Part shown: positions 36,038-45,747 of the stretch, piece by piece
How the letters are laid out: the number at the start of each line of letters is the position of its first letter
Position numbering within the stretch: the first letter of the stretch is position 1
DNA from: Enterovibrio coralii
GTDB taxonomy: Bacteria; Pseudomonadota; Gammaproteobacteria; Enterobacterales; Vibrionaceae
Direction: 5' to 3'
DNA: 64,000 nt
Assembly (NCBI RefSeq): GCF_001559595.1
Contig: NZ_LNTY01000036.1
Location: 1 to 64,000 of the forward strand
Position numbers and translations under genes: made by a program
The notes under the pieces: model-generated
What the model was told of the DNA's origin: nothing
What the model saw: only the letters and a program-made list of their open reading frames with translations
Databases searched by the model: none

Positions 36038-36295
36038 TCATTCGGATTGTAGTGACAAATACGGGATCACTTCATGACGGAAAATGTCGCCCAAGGCGGT
36101 GAAGTCTTGTCGGGCTCGCGCTTCTTTAATATCAGCCAATATTTCAAGTAACTTTCCGCGTTGCGTTTCTACAGCGAACGTTTTGCTTAACAGGTTCAAA
36201 CACTGTGCCATCATGATGTCGCCACTAAGATGATCTCCACAGTAATAAACGTCTGATGTTCTGGTTAACATTGAGTAAATTAAGCTATCAGTCAT
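36038..36295 (-). CDS. Small Maf-linked protein, unknown function
   Basis: 85 aa, predicted helical, acidic C-terminus. Its start overlaps the end of the maf gene by 8 bp, so the two are translationally coupled. The C-terminal stretch KLLEILADIKEARARQDFTALGDIFRHEVIPYLSL has a D-x-x-x-L-x-D-x-x-x-x-E-x-x-P-x-L pattern that I associate with small proteins beside flagellin-modification genes, but this is memory, not a search. It could be a chaperone or accessory factor of the flagellin glycosylation step. Confidence 0.6.
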   Translation of the reverse strand: MTDSLIYSMLTRTSDVYYCGDHLSGDIMMAQCLNLLSKTFAVETQRGKLLEILADIKEARARQDFTALGDIFRHEVIPYLSLQSE

Positions 36296-37601
36296 ACGTT
36301 TCGCTCACATTCAGGTAGCTTGCGCCATAGATTTTGGCACCCATTCGGCTCCAGTTGAAAAAGGTAGTTTGTGGGAACGCACTGATGAGGTTTTCAACGC
36401 CGGTTCCAAACATCCGGTAAGCAGGAGAGGTTTTGATAAGCTCGCCATGCCCGTTTTCAACGCGCTCAGTCATCGTTGTATGCGGATCGTTAGGATCGTT
36501 TTCCATGCCAGCGTGGATGATGTCTCCGGGGAAGCCGAAGTCACAACCAATAAAGGACACGCGCTTAGCACCTTGCATCAAGGTGCAATGGATAAGCGGG
36601 TGAATCACTGAACCAAAGGCGAAAGGTCTGAAGCCGACAGGTAAGGTTTCTGCAAAACGGTCATAAGTGTGCTCTGCCAAGTGGCAGTAATATTTTTCAC
36701 CTTGCCAGTTTTGGAAAATGCGCTTCGGCATCCTGCTTGCGAAAACAAGGATAGTGTTTTTGGCAATGTCATACGGAATGTAAGAATCCGGGATGTCGAT
36801 ATCCACAGCAAAGACAACATCAGGTTTAATCCCGTGCTCCAAAAGACATCTGCACGCTGTCGCGGCAGCAATAAATTTCGGTCTGTTTGGTCGGTTGTAA
36901 ACGTGCTTGAGTTCTTCGATATGGCTAAGCAGAGAAGGACCAGCACCAATACAGATGGCGTCTTCGACAGGGTATAGCATGTAAACATCGATGGACTGTA
37001 GTCGTTTCAGCAGTGGCTTGTTTTCTTCCTCAATCAGAAGGAATTTGTCGTCATTGTGTGAGTAGTTGGCATTGGCGTGAGCAACGAACAAACGGTTTTC
37101 CATGCGAAAATAAAGCCACTGGTGAGAAAAGCGCGAGATAGCCTTGTCTGCATTGATGATAATGCATCCCGGCCATGTCAGACTGGCGACATGGGCGTTG
37201 ATATCGCTGTCAGATTGTTCGACAACGATTAAGGTAAATCGAGGGTCGTTGAGCCAAGCTTGCGGGATCAAAGACAGTACCAACTTCGCAAGCGCGACGT
37301 TGTAGATGTAAACCTTGATGGAAGAGGCATGTTGATCATGCGAAAGCAAGGTCGGCACGTTGCCCATTCCTAGCCCCCAAACGTGGTAATCGCTTCCTTC
37401 GGTGAGGCTTCGATAATGAAAGGCTTCTTCTATCGGGTCGTAGGCACTCCCAAGCTGAATACCGTTGACCGTCAATGTTACCGTCTTCTTTTCGATAACT
37501 TCAAAATGCAAAGTGTCGACTGAGGCATCATCCAGTTTCTGGGCAACATCTGGCCAACGTGCTCGTATGGTTTCTATGTGTTGGGAGTAAATTGGTGTCA
37601 T
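36288..37601 (-). CDS. maf: Maf-family flagellin glycosyltransferase (motility accessory factor, DUF115)
   Basis: 437 aa. The MAF_flag10/DUF115 core is clear: AICIGAGPSLLSHIEELKH, then KFIAAATACRCLLEHGIKPDVVFAVDIDI, and GAKRVSFIGCDFGFPGDIIHAG. Maf proteins add nonulosonic acid or related sugars to flagellin in the cytoplasm; a maf gene is also linked to lateral flagellin in Aeromonas. Here it follows lafA directly on the same strand, so LafA is the likely acceptor. No sugar-biosynthesis genes are in the window; they would have to lie elsewhere. Confidence 0.88.
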   Translation of the reverse strand: MTPIYSQHIETIRARWPDVAQKLDDASVDTLHFEVIEKKTVTLTVNGIQLGSAYDPIEEAFHYRSLTEGSDYHVWGLGMGNVPTLLSHDQHASSIKVYIYNVALAKLVLSLIPQAWLNDPRFTLIVVEQSDSDINAHVASLTWPGCIIINADKAISRFSHQWLYFRMENRLFVAHANANYSHNDDKFLLIEEENKPLLKRLQSIDVYMLYPVEDAICIGAGPSLLSHIEELKHVYNRPNRPKFIAAATACRCLLEHGIKPDVVFAVDIDIPDSYIPYDIAKNTILVFASRMPKRIFQNWQGEKYYCHLAEHTYDRFAETLPVGFRPFAFGSVIHPLIHCTLMQGAKRVSFIGCDFGFPGDIIHAGMENDPNDPHTTMTERVENGHGELIKTSPAYRMFGTGVENLISAFPQTTFFNWSRMGAKIYGASYLNVSETYD

Positions 37602-37621
37602 GGTTTACCGTGATTCAAACG

Positions 37622-37645
37622 AAAAAACCCCATCCTAAGATGGGG
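37622..37645 (-). terminator. Terminator of the lateral flagellin gene
   Basis: Stem CCCCATC / GATGGGG with a CTAA loop (37628-37645), followed in the minus direction by TTTTTT. It lies 17 bp after the lafA stop and before maf. Confidence 0.88.
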
Positions 37646-37661
37646 TTGGAAGAGCTGAGTA

Positions 37662-38504
37662 TTAGCGCAGTAGTGACATTGCCATGCTTGGTAGCTGGTT
37701 AGTCTGAGACAGTACCGTCGTACCTGCCTGCATCAACATTTGGTTCTTCGTCATGTTTGAAGATTCAACTGCGAAGTCTGCATCCGTGATACGGCCTTTT
37801 GCTGCAGAGGTGTTCTCAGTCATGTTGCCCAGGTTGGTGATGGTGTGCTCAAGACGGTTAATGTTCGCACCGAATTGTGCACGAGCATTACCCAGAGTTT
37901 GCAGAAGGCCACCGGTGCTGGTTAGTTTTGCCAGAGCCGTTGATGCTGCAGCCGCAGTAGAAATACTAGCAAGAGCTGTAATTGCGGTACTGATGTTTTT
38001 CAGTGCAGTTGAAACGTTCAATGTCAGTTTTTCTGCCGTGGTCGCACCAATTTGGAAGCTGGTGGTTTGGCCGAAGCCTGCGCCTTGTTGTAGCAATTTG
38101 TTGCCACCGAAAGAGGTGTTTTCCATGATGTTTGCAAGCTCAGAAGACAGCTGCTTAAACTCTGCGTCCATTGCGTTACGCTCATCAACGCCGTTAGAGC
38201 CGTTCATAGATTGAGTAGCCAAATCGCTCATGCGGTAAACGATGTTGGTCATTTCATCCATTGCACCTTCCGCGGTTTGCATCATAGAGATGCCGTCTTG
38301 CGCGTTGCGCATCGCAACGTTCATACCACGGGTTTGTGCTTCCAGACGGTTAGCGATTTGCAGGCCTGCTGCATCATCAGCTGCTGAGTTGATGCGGTAA
38401 CCGGTGCTTAGACGCTCCATCGCAGTGTTCAGCAGGCCGCTAGTGTTGTTCAACGTGTTTTGAGTAACAAGCGACGCGTAGTTAGTGTGCATTGATAAAG
38501 CCAT
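37662..38504 (-). CDS. lafA: Lateral flagellin LafA
   Basis: 280 aa, typical of lateral flagellins. The conserved N-terminal D0/D1 is [46 protein letters not shown] with [21 protein letters not shown]. The C-terminal D1/D0 is [57 protein letters not shown] and ends SMALSLLR-like. The middle is short and rich in Ser/Thr/Ala, the likely glycosylation region. AAGGAGA precedes the ATG. It is a monocistronic unit ended by a terminator. Confidence 0.96.
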   Translation of the reverse strand: MALSMHTNYASLVTQNTLNNTSGLLNTAMERLSTGYRINSAADDAAGLQIANRLEAQTRGMNVAMRNAQDGISMMQTAEGAMDEMTNIVYRMSDLATQSMNGSNGVDERNAMDAEFKQLSSELANIMENTSFGGNKLLQQGAGFGQTTSFQIGATTAEKLTLNVSTALKNISTAITALASISTAAAASTALAKLTSTGGLLQTLGNARAQFGANINRLEHTITNLGNMTENTSAAKGRITDADFAVESSNMTKNQMLMQAGTTVLSQTNQLPSMAMSLLR

Positions 38505-38647
38505 CGTAAGTCTCCTTGGTTAACTGTCTTTACAGGCTTCGGGATATTCCCTGTTCACTATCTAGAGGCGGACGCTTATTGTTGTTGATTAACTGACTAA
38601 TTTAAAAAATTACCGTTTTTCGTGTTTTTGGTTCAATTCGGTGATCT

Positions 38648-39502
38648 TTATTCCACGGTTTGGCTGCTTTCTTCGCTATCGCTCCGTTTTTGAGTGCGCT
38701 CATCGGCGTAGTTTTCGAAGCTTTTAAACGAGATCGATGTAGGTATATCGCTGAAATAGCCGAAATAATGACTGGCACCCAGCAAGCGATATTGATTCAA
38801 CTCATTCTGGCAAGCGACGCGACCCGCTATCCAAGGAAGTCGATGTGAGCGAAAAAAGCGAATAAATGGCAACAGTGCCGCTCGGTCTTCTTTTTGCTCA
38901 AGAGAAATCGCAAGCTTCACCATGTCAGGTAAATACTGCCCCATGAAAGAAAGATCTTTATTCGGTTCGGTAATATCAAAGCAAAGTGCCGATGCATGCG
39001 CGCGCATCTTCGACAACAAGGGTACGACGGCACTCTGGCTTTCTTTTTCTTCCGGCAAGATCAGTGATGGGATCAGAAACGAAAAGGCTTCGGCATCGCA
39101 TTTAATCATCTGGTTTAGCAATCTTTGACCACTGGCCCATGTCAGGGCTTCAGCATCGACAGGCACCACAATTTTATTTATGAGATCAGGGTGATACGTA
39201 TCGAGTTGAAAACGACTTTGCCTTAGCGCGAGGTACAAGCTGAACACATCCAGCGCGTACCTAAGCTCTTGTGACAAGTCGAACTGATAGACACTCTGCT
39301 CGCCTTTGCTTCCAAAGCGCAAAGTCATGTGTTGAAACGCGACCTCACCAGACTGTGTTTCACGAATCGCCTGACAAACATGATGAACATCATTTTGTGA
39401 CAAAGCCTCGTAAAGCAATTTGTCATCATCAGTTTTTGCATGCTTTCTGATCAATGCCCTGAATGTGTGGCGCATTGCGATAAGCTGAGGGAAATTAGCC
39501 AA
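38648..39502 (-). CDS. Degenerate EAL-like protein linked to flhA (LafV-like)
   Basis: 284 aa. I read a degraded EAL fold: a YHPDLINKIVVPVDAEALTWASGQRLLNQM segment matching the middle of EAL domains, and a C-terminal PWIAGRVACQNELNQYRLLGASHYFGYFSD segment matching the usual AEGVE..L..L...QGYYFS end. The catalytic EAL motif and most metal-binding residues are missing, as in the regulator YdiV. It overlaps flhA by 8 bp (TTG start; ATG at 39478 possible). A gene called lafV is reported here in other Vibrio systems; the match is tentative. A role in flagellar control by c-di-GMP sensing or protein binding is inference. Confidence 0.55.
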   Translation of the reverse strand: MANFPQLIAMRHTFRALIRKHAKTDDDKLLYEALSQNDVHHVCQAIRETQSGEVAFQHMTLRFGSKGEQSVYQFDLSQELRYALDVFSLYLALRQSRFQLDTYHPDLINKIVVPVDAEALTWASGQRLLNQMIKCDAEAFSFLIPSLILPEEKESQSAVVPLLSKMRAHASALCFDITEPNKDLSFMGQYLPDMVKLAISLEQKEDRAALLPFIRFFRSHRLPWIAGRVACQNELNQYRLLGASHYFGYFSDIPTSISFKSFENYADERTQKRSDSEESSQTVE

Positions 39503-41588
39503 GGTTACCTACCACATTAATGTTTTTATTTTCAGGGACTTCATTGTATGAAAGGACAGCAAGTCCTTGCGTGAAGGTACGTGCATATCGCGCAATCAGT
39601 GGGCGTAATTGCGGCATCACCAACAAGATAGGTGCCAAGCCCTGTTGTTTGAGTTGCTGGCGAATCAGCGGCAGATTTTGTTGGAACTGCCCTAAAATAT
39701 TTGGCTCAATTGGGAAACTGTCGAGCATCACGGGGCCACTCGCTTGTGCTTGCTGGAGGGACGCCATCAGCATCTTTTCAAGCTCATCAGACAAGGTATA
39801 AACGCAGAGCTCATTTTTCTGTCCCGCAATCAGGTTGAACAAAGTGCGTCGTAACGTACAACGGACATCTGCTGCCAAGAGGATAGGGTCTTTGGTGTTC
39901 TCGGACGATTCCAGCATGGTGTTGGCGATAGCACGGATGTCACGCAGCGGCACTTGATCAAGCAGCAACTGACGGTAGACTTTAAGCTGCTGTGCGGGCG
40001 TCAACGCTGCGCCCAACGCTTGAGCGAGTTTAGGCGCATGTTGCGTGAGGCGTTGGTTCATGGCTTCCACATCATCATGGTTAAACAAATCGGCCAAGTG
40101 TGATTTCATCACCTTACTGATGTGTGTCGCGATAACGGTGCTGTCATCAACCACCTGATAACCCATGTTCAAGGCTTTTGCTTTGTCTTTGTGTTCAATC
40201 CAAACCGCTGGCAATTGGTAGGCGGGATCGCTGCCTAAAATACCGTCAATCTCTCCGTAGGTTTCACCCACGGCAATCGCCATTAGACGGTCCGGCTCGA
40301 TAAAGCCTTGCTCCACGACTTCACCATTAAGCGCAATGGTGTATTGATTCGGTTTAAGACTCAGATTGTCGCGAATACGCACTTCAGGGAGCAAGAAACC
40401 AATCTGTTCTGATAGGGTTCTGCGCACACCGCGAATGCGTTGGGTAAGCGGGGCTCCTTGGTCTTTGTTGACCAAATGAACAAGGCGGTAGCCAATGGCG
40501 AGTGACAAGGTGTGAACGTATGGAATGTCTTCCCAGCTCAGCGGCGTTTCTTCTTCACGCACCATGGCTTTGGAGATGGCTTCTACTTCATCCAGTTGCG
40601 CGTCTTTTACTGGCGTTTTGCTTTGACGCCACCCCGCAAACGCGAGCACAGCTGCAAAAGAGAAGAATGCCAGATGTGGCATGCCCGGTACGATACCCAT
40701 GACAAACATGATGCCCGCCACGGTGTAGAGCGTTGCAGGGGTTGCGAGTAACTGCTTACGTACCGTTTCTGACATGTCGTTGTCAGAATCATTGATGCGT
40801 GTAACGATGATTGCGGCGGCTGTTGCCAGCAACAGCGATGGGATCTGAGCAACCAGGCCGTCACCGATGGTGAGCAAGGCATAGGTCTTCATTGCTTCTG
40901 AACCTGTCATGCCGTGGTCAAACACACCAATGCTGACACCACCAATCAGGTTGATAAACAGGATCAACATCCCCGCGATAGCATCGCCTCGCACGAACTT
41001 AGATGCACCGTCCATCGAACCATGAAAATCCGCTTCGTTCGCCACTTCTTTGCGTCGAAGGCGGGCGGTTTCTTGGTCGATAAGTCCCGCGTTCAAGTCG
41101 GCATCAATCGCCATCTGTTTGCCCGGAAGCGCATCCAAGGTAAAGCGCGCGGATACTTCAGAAATACGCTCTCCACCTTTGGTGATCACGACAAAGTTAA
41201 TGATCATCAAGATGACGAACACCACCATACCGATGACATAGTTACCACCAATAACCACTTCACCGAAAGCATGAATTACCTTACCAGCCGCATCTGGCCC
41301 ATTATGACCTTCTAGCAAAACGATACGGGTTGAGGCGACGTTCAAGGCCAAGCGAAGTAGTGTGGCAACCAACAAAATGGTCGGGAAAATTGAAAAATCC
41401 AACGGTCGCTTCGCGGTTGTGCTGACCAGCAAGACGAGAATCGCCAACACAATGTTGAAAGTAAACAAGGCGTCCAACAAGAGTGGTGGCAACGGGAGAA
41501 TGACCATTGCCAGCAACATGAGCAGCACAACAGGGATGACGAGTCGTCCCCTGGCTGATTGTTGGAATTGTTTAAACCGTTTGAGCAT
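39495..41588 (-). CDS. flhA: Lateral flagellar export gate protein FlhA
   Basis: 697 aa, full length. The N-terminal half has eight membrane helices with ALLRLALNVASTRIVLLEGH, the FHIPEP-family region TKGGERISEVSARFTLDALPGKQMAIDADLNAG and the charged ARLRRKEVANEADFHGSMDGASKFVRGDAIAGM. The C-terminal cytoplasmic domain (IRGVRRTLSEQIGFLLPEVRIRDNL) binds chaperone-substrate pairs. It follows flhB by 29 bp. Confidence 0.96.
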   Translation of the reverse strand: MLKRFKQFQQSARGRLVIPVVLLMLLAMVILPLPPLLLDALFTFNIVLAILVLLVSTTAKRPLDFSIFPTILLVATLLRLALNVASTRIVLLEGHNGPDAAGKVIHAFGEVVIGGNYVIGMVVFVILMIINFVVITKGGERISEVSARFTLDALPGKQMAIDADLNAGLIDQETARLRRKEVANEADFHGSMDGASKFVRGDAIAGMLILFINLIGGVSIGVFDHGMTGSEAMKTYALLTIGDGLVAQIPSLLLATAAAIIVTRINDSDNDMSETVRKQLLATPATLYTVAGIMFVMGIVPGMPHLAFFSFAAVLAFAGWRQSKTPVKDAQLDEVEAISKAMVREEETPLSWEDIPYVHTLSLAIGYRLVHLVNKDQGAPLTQRIRGVRRTLSEQIGFLLPEVRIRDNLSLKPNQYTIALNGEVVEQGFIEPDRLMAIAVGETYGEIDGILGSDPAYQLPAVWIEHKDKAKALNMGYQVVDDSTVIATHISKVMKSHLADLFNHDDVEAMNQRLTQHAPKLAQALGAALTPAQQLKVYRQLLLDQVPLRDIRAIANTMLESSENTKDPILLAADVRCTLRRTLFNLIAGQKNELCVYTLSDELEKMLMASLQQAQASGPVMLDSFPIEPNILGQFQQNLPLIRQQLKQQGLAPILLVMPQLRPLIARYARTFTQGLAVLSYNEVPENKNINVVGNLG

Positions 41589-41617
41589 ATCGAGTGGTCC
41601 TTAGTGTTTCATTCCAT

Positions 41618-42744
41618 TCAGTGCTGAAGGTGTTTAGGGATAGAAAAATGTGGAAGCGGCATGGGCTTGTCGCCCCTTCCTTGACGAAATGCCCTTAGCT
41701 GGAGCACGTACGTCAGAATGTGCGCAACGGCGACATAGAGCTGGCTGGGAATGGCTTGCTCGATTGCCGTTGTGTGATAAATGGCGCGCGTAAGCGGGGG
41801 AGAATTAATGATTTCTACATTGTTTTCTCTGGCGATGCGTTGAATGTGCATGGCCGTTTCATCGATGCCTTTGGCCACCACAAAAGGCGCGTCAGACATG
41901 GAGGTGTCGTATTTCAGGGCAACGGCATAATGCGTTGGGTTAGTGATCACTACGTCTGCATTTGGCACAGCCTTGTTGATACGCCGGCGAGCAAACTGTT
42001 GTTGGATTTGGCGAATGCGCTGTTTAACTTCAGGTCGCCCTTCGTTGTTTTTGAATTCTTCTTTGAGTTCTTGTTTGGTCATGCGAAGTCCTTTCACGTG
42101 TTCCCACTGTTGATAAGGAATATCGATGACGCCAAACAAAAGCAGGGCAAACCCCATGAGCAACAGACCTTCAAAAAGGATCCCCATGATTTGCACGACA
42201 CCTTGGCTTAACGGCAGGTTCTGCATGCCCAAGAGTGGCAGCAGGTTGTCGCTCAGAAAGAGGTAAAGAACGGCGGAAATCACAGTGACCTTCAAGGTGG
42301 ATTTCACCAATTCAACCAAGGAACGGGTTGAAAACATGCGTTTGATGCCCTTGAGCGGGCTGAGTTTGGTGAGATCAGGTAAAACGTTTGCCGGACGAAA
42401 CATCCAACCGCCAAGGATCAATGAGCTCAGTACCGCGGCGAGAATAATCATGACGAACATCGGCAAGAGAATGTCGATGATGATGCCTAAGCTGTGCCCA
42501 ACATGCTCAATGCCGCGTAATGGGTCTTCGAGATCTTCTTTGGTCAGTGACATGTTGTAGCGCATCACGCCATTGATTGTCTGCCAGATGTCATCAAGGT
42601 TGGCATAGAAGTAAACGCTCACCGCGAGAAAGATAATCGCGGTAGTGAAGTCTTTCGCGCGCGGATCTGTCCTTGGTCTCGTGCCTTTTTAATCTTTTGG
42701 GACGAGGGTTTTTCTGTTTTGTCCTGCGAGGATTGCTCACTCAT
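41618..42744 (-). CDS. flhB: Lateral flagellar export switch protein FlhB (frameshifted as read)
   Basis: About 375 aa after repair. The ATG at 42744 encodes MSEQSSQDKTEKPSSQKIKKARDQGQI. One base is missing within the GCGCGC run near 42656-42663; the next frame continues AKDFTTAIIFLAVSVYFYAN. The autocleavage site NPTH is present (PNADVVITNPTHYAVALKYD). Four helices precede it. FlhB switches export from hook to filament proteins. It overlaps fliR by 4 bp. Confidence 0.9.
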
Positions 42745-43517
42745 AGCGACCCCGCCATAAAACTGTTCAAGTGACGTAGTGTGTCATGTACCAATTGCGT
42801 ATATCGGTCTGGCACACCTGTGATGGTGATTAGGGTGCTGAACAGGCCCAATAGCATGGTCATAGGGAAACCTAGTGCATAGACATTGAGAGACGGTGCC
42901 GCTCGGTTCATCACACCAAAGCTGATATTGGCAAGTAACATGGAAACGATAGCCGGTAAGGCTAACGCCAATGCGGCTGCAAACATCCAACCGAAGATAT
43001 TGACGACACCTTGCAGCGAGAGGTGCGAAATCCCAGAGCCAACTGGCCAGACGATGAAGCTTTGAATGAGTACATCGATAACGATGAGATGCCCTTCAAG
43101 CGAGAGAAAAAGAAGGGTACAGAAAATCAGAAAGATACGGCCAATGATGGCGTCAGAAGCACCGTTTACGGGGTCGTTCATGATGGCCATCGCCAAGCCC
43201 ATCTGGAGCGACAGTATTTGCCCTAGCATGGTGAAAACGGCAAAAAAGAGGTGCAAGATTAGGCCAAAGAAAACACCCCATATTGCCTGCTCGAATGCCA
43301 GAAAAAGTGAGGTGAAGGAAAACAAATCCACTGCAGGCATGGTAGGCATGAGCGGAGCGGTTATCACGACGATAGACAATGCGAGCAGGCTTCTTACCCA
43401 TAACGGAATAAGGCCATCACCGAAAAAAGGCATGAAGAGAAAAGCAGCCCCAATACGAAAAAACGGCCACCAAAGTTGACCGAGTATCGCGGAAAGGTCG
43501 GCAAAGGTCATCGCCAT
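42741..43517 (-). CDS. fliR: Lateral flagellar export protein FliR
   Basis: 258 aa with six hydrophobic segments in the FliR pattern. Recognisable parts are LWWPFFRIGAAFLFMPFFGDGLIPLWVRSLLALSIVVI, GQILSLQMGLAMAIMNDPVNGASDAIIGRIFLIFCTLLFL and SFGVMNRAAPSLNVYALGFPMTMLLGLF. It builds the export gate with FliP and FliQ. Its start overlaps the fliQ stop by one base. Confidence 0.94.
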   Translation of the reverse strand: MAMTFADLSAILGQLWWPFFRIGAAFLFMPFFGDGLIPLWVRSLLALSIVVITAPLMPTMPAVDLFSFTSLFLAFEQAIWGVFFGLILHLFFAVFTMLGQILSLQMGLAMAIMNDPVNGASDAIIGRIFLIFCTLLFLSLEGHLIVIDVLIQSFIVWPVGSGISHLSLQGVVNIFGWMFAAALALALPAIVSMLLANISFGVMNRAAPSLNVYALGFPMTMLLGLFSTLITITGVPDRYTQLVHDTLRHLNSFMAGSL

Positions 43518-43786
43518 TATCCAATCATTCCCGGGATGTTTTCGAACAGGTAGGCGAACATTTCCATCAGCTTTCTGAGCATCCAGTGGCCTGCAAATAT
43601 CACCATCAAGAGCGTCACGATCAAACGAGGTAAAAAGCTCAACGTTTGTTCATTGATTTGCGTTGCCGCTTGAAACACCGCAATTAGCAAACCCACGACC
43701 AAACCGGGTACGACGAGTACGCCGACAATCAAAATGATCATCCAGACGGCGTTTGATAAAAGGGAGACGACAAGTTCGGGAGTCAT
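43517..43786 (-). CDS. fliQ: Lateral flagellar export protein FliQ
   Basis: 89 aa with two membrane helices, the standard size. The core motif VLVVPGLVVGLLIAVFQAATQINEQTLSFLPRLIV is conserved in FliQ/SctS. It assembles with FliP and FliR in the gate. It lies 8 bp after fliP. Confidence 0.95.
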   Translation of the reverse strand: MTPELVVSLLSNAVWMIILIVGVLVVPGLVVGLLIAVFQAATQINEQTLSFLPRLIVTLLMVIFAGHWMLRKLMEMFAYLFENIPGMIG

Positions 43787-43794
43787 GCGCGTTA

Positions 43795-44553
43795 CTACCC
43801 GAAACTTGCCGACAAGGTGCCGACTGTCATTGTCCAGCCATCAGCGAGAACAAAGACAACCAGTTTAAACGGCAACGAAATGATAAGGGGGGAGAGCATC
43901 ATCATACCCATTGCCATGAGCACACTAGCGACCACCAAATCGATGATCAAAAAAGGAATAAACAACATGAATCCAATTTGAAATGCGGTTTTGAGCTCGC
44001 TGATAACGAATGCCGGAAGCACCACTGCGAAGGAAATATCTTCAACGTTTTGGTCTAAAGGCTCGTCAGCAATCCGCAGCATTTGTTCAAGTGCGGTTTG
44101 ATGTGTCTGCGCCAACATAAAATCACGCACGGGCTTTTCTGCTTTCGAGAAAGCCTGTACTAGCGTGATGTCACCCTTGTCGTAAGGTTTGAATGCGTTG
44201 TGGTAAATGTCCGTCCACACCGGACGCATGATTAGCAGTGTCAATGCCAGCGCAATGCCAACCAGTACTCGGTTTGGCGGGCTTTGCTGAAGGCCAAGTG
44301 CCTGACGCAAAATGGCCAACACGACGATGATGCGAGTGAAACTGGTCCCCATCAGAATGAAAGCTGGCAGAAAGCTCAGTGCCGTCATCAATAGGAGAAT
44401 TTGTAGTTTTACGCTGTATTCTTGCTGAGTGTCACCGTCGGTGACCGACAAAATCGTGAGGCCAGATTCCGATGCCAACGCGGGGAAGGCTGAAACAACA
44501 GACAATATCAGAAGGGCAGGTACTGCCCATTGCAAGAGACGAGACATGACCAT
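43795..44553 (-). CDS. fliP: Lateral flagellar export protein FliP
   Basis: 252 aa with a cleavable signal (ending near FPALASE). Signature segments are LLLMTALSFLPAFILMGTSFTRIIVVLAILRQALGLQQSPPNRVLVGIALALTLLIM and PAFVISELKTAFQIGFMLFIPFLIIDLVVASVLMAMGMMMLSP. It forms the export pore. Two in-frame starts, at 44553 and 44547, lack a clear ribosome site. Confidence 0.95.
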   Translation of the reverse strand: MVMSRLLQWAVPALLILSVVSAFPALASESGLTILSVTDGDTQQEYSVKLQILLLMTALSFLPAFILMGTSFTRIIVVLAILRQALGLQQSPPNRVLVGIALALTLLIMRPVWTDIYHNAFKPYDKGDITLVQAFSKAEKPVRDFMLAQTHQTALEQMLRIADEPLDQNVEDISFAVVLPAFVISELKTAFQIGFMLFIPFLIIDLVVASVLMAMGMMMLSPLIISLPFKLVVFVLADGWTMTVGTLSASFG

Positions 44554-44564
44554 GTGAATTAAAC

Positions 44565-44933
44565 TTATTTACCCATTCCCGCGAGTGCTGAATCGATAAC
44601 ATTGATCAAGCGGAGACCGTACTTTTCGTTCACGATAACGACTTCAGCGTGGCCCATCAGAGACCCGTTCACTTTTACATCCAGCGGTTCACCGTTAAGC
44701 TTGTCCAGCTCAATCACCGAGCCTTCTCCGGCTTTCATCAGGTCGCCCAGCGCAATTTCCTTACTGGCAACTTCTAGGGTGACGGTCACAGGGATTTTCT
44801 TAAAGAAGCTCAAATCACGCTCAGGAACGGACTTCACCGCTTCGGCGACAGGCGAGTCAAAATCTTCCAGCTGAAAATCATCAAAATTCAGGTCATCGGC
44901 GTTGAAAGAAGGTGTTTCAGGCATAGCACTCAC
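44565..44933 (-). CDS. fliN: Lateral flagellar switch protein FliN
   Basis: 122 aa. The C-terminal SpoA domain is conserved: IPVTVTLEVASKEIALGDLMKAGEGSVIELDKLNGEPLDVKVNGSLMGHAEVVIVNEKYGLRLINV. The N-terminus is acidic. It forms the C-ring bottom with FliM. It lies between fliM and fliP. Confidence 0.95.
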   Translation of the reverse strand: MSAMPETPSFNADDLNFDDFQLEDFDSPVAEAVKSVPERDLSFFKKIPVTVTLEVASKEIALGDLMKAGEGSVIELDKLNGEPLDVKVNGSLMGHAEVVIVNEKYGLRLINVIDSALAGMGK

Positions 44934-44943
44934 GTCAAAATCC

Positions 44944-45747
44944 TCAGTCGTCGTTCAAAATCAATACAAGTTGGCCGTCTTGCTCAGCCACGCGTCCTGT
45001 AAATAGCTGCTCGTTTCCAATGCTGACGGGCACGGTGTTAAGCAACTCAATGGGCAAAATGTCGTTAGGGCTTAGGGACAAAACGTCGCTCAATGGCAGG
45101 GTTTTCTTGCTCAACAGCACGTTCAACCTCACGGATGTGGTTGTGAGTTTGTCGTTGAATGCTTCTCCGACATTGGTTGGACGTTCTAGACCAAGCTGCT
45201 CAATCAGTGAGTGGATGAGCTTCCCTTCGAGAGTGAGAGAGAAGTGTCCGGTCTTTTGGCCAAATTGGATGGTAAAACGTGCCTGCAGCCCCATGCCGTT
45301 TGCAAACTCATAGGGACTGACTGTCCACATTTCCTCTGGCGCAATCCATGCAGTCACCAACTTAGCAATGCGTTCTTGCAGTCGAATATCACTACTGGTC
45401 AAGATTGGCTCTGCACGCTCAATCGTCGCACCGTAAAAGCGGTCTGCCAGAGACACCAATAAGTTAGGTTCAATGCTTAGGTAAGCCGTGCCGTTCCCTG
45501 AGTGACGCATGGTGGTGACATGACTTTTTTCAACGTTGCCGTTTTGAAAGGTGTGGAGGGCGACGCTATTTAAGGTCACTTCAATCAGACTGCTTTTTAG
45601 CCAGCTTTGTAGCGCATTCGACAAGGATAGGCAGGAGGCGTGAATAATCGCTTCAAGGTTATCTCGAACAGTATGGATAGGTTTACCCAGCAGTTCTAAA
45701 TCGACCGATTGAAACTCTGGTTTAGACGATGGGGCTGTCATTACCAT
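44944..45747 (-). CDS. fliM: Lateral flagellar switch protein FliM
   Basis: About 267 aa, shorter than canonical FliM (about 330). The middle domain (SLIEVTLNSVALHTF, YLSIEPNLLVSLADRFYGA) and the C-terminal SpoA domain (LLSKKTLPLSDVLSLSPNDILPIELLNTVPVSIGNEQLFTGRVAEQDGQLVLILND) are present. The N-terminal CheY-binding peptide LSQ-x-EIDALL is not visible. Starts at 45762 (GTG), 45747 and 45741 are possible; a TATAAT box at 45768-45773 just upstream argues against the GTG. It begins the fliMNPQR-flhBA unit. Confidence 0.88.
   Translation of the reverse strand: MVMTAPSSKPEFQSVDLELLGKPIHTVRDNLEAIIHASCLSLSNALQSWLKSSLIEVTLNSVALHTFQNGNVEKSHVTTMRHSGNGTAYLSIEPNLLVSLADRFYGATIERAEPILTSSDIRLQERIAKLVTAWIAPEEMWTVSPYEFANGMGLQARFTIQFGQKTGHFSLTLEGKLIHSLIEQLGLERPTNVGEAFNDKLTTTSVRLNVLLSKKTLPLSDVLSLSPNDILPIELLNTVPVSIGNEQLFTGRVAEQDGQLVLILNDD

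Noticed and set aside
38505..38647. Sigma-28 promoter before lafA
   Set aside because: A LafS-dependent promoter is expected, but I could not find TAAA-N15-GCCGATAA-like elements with proper spacing.
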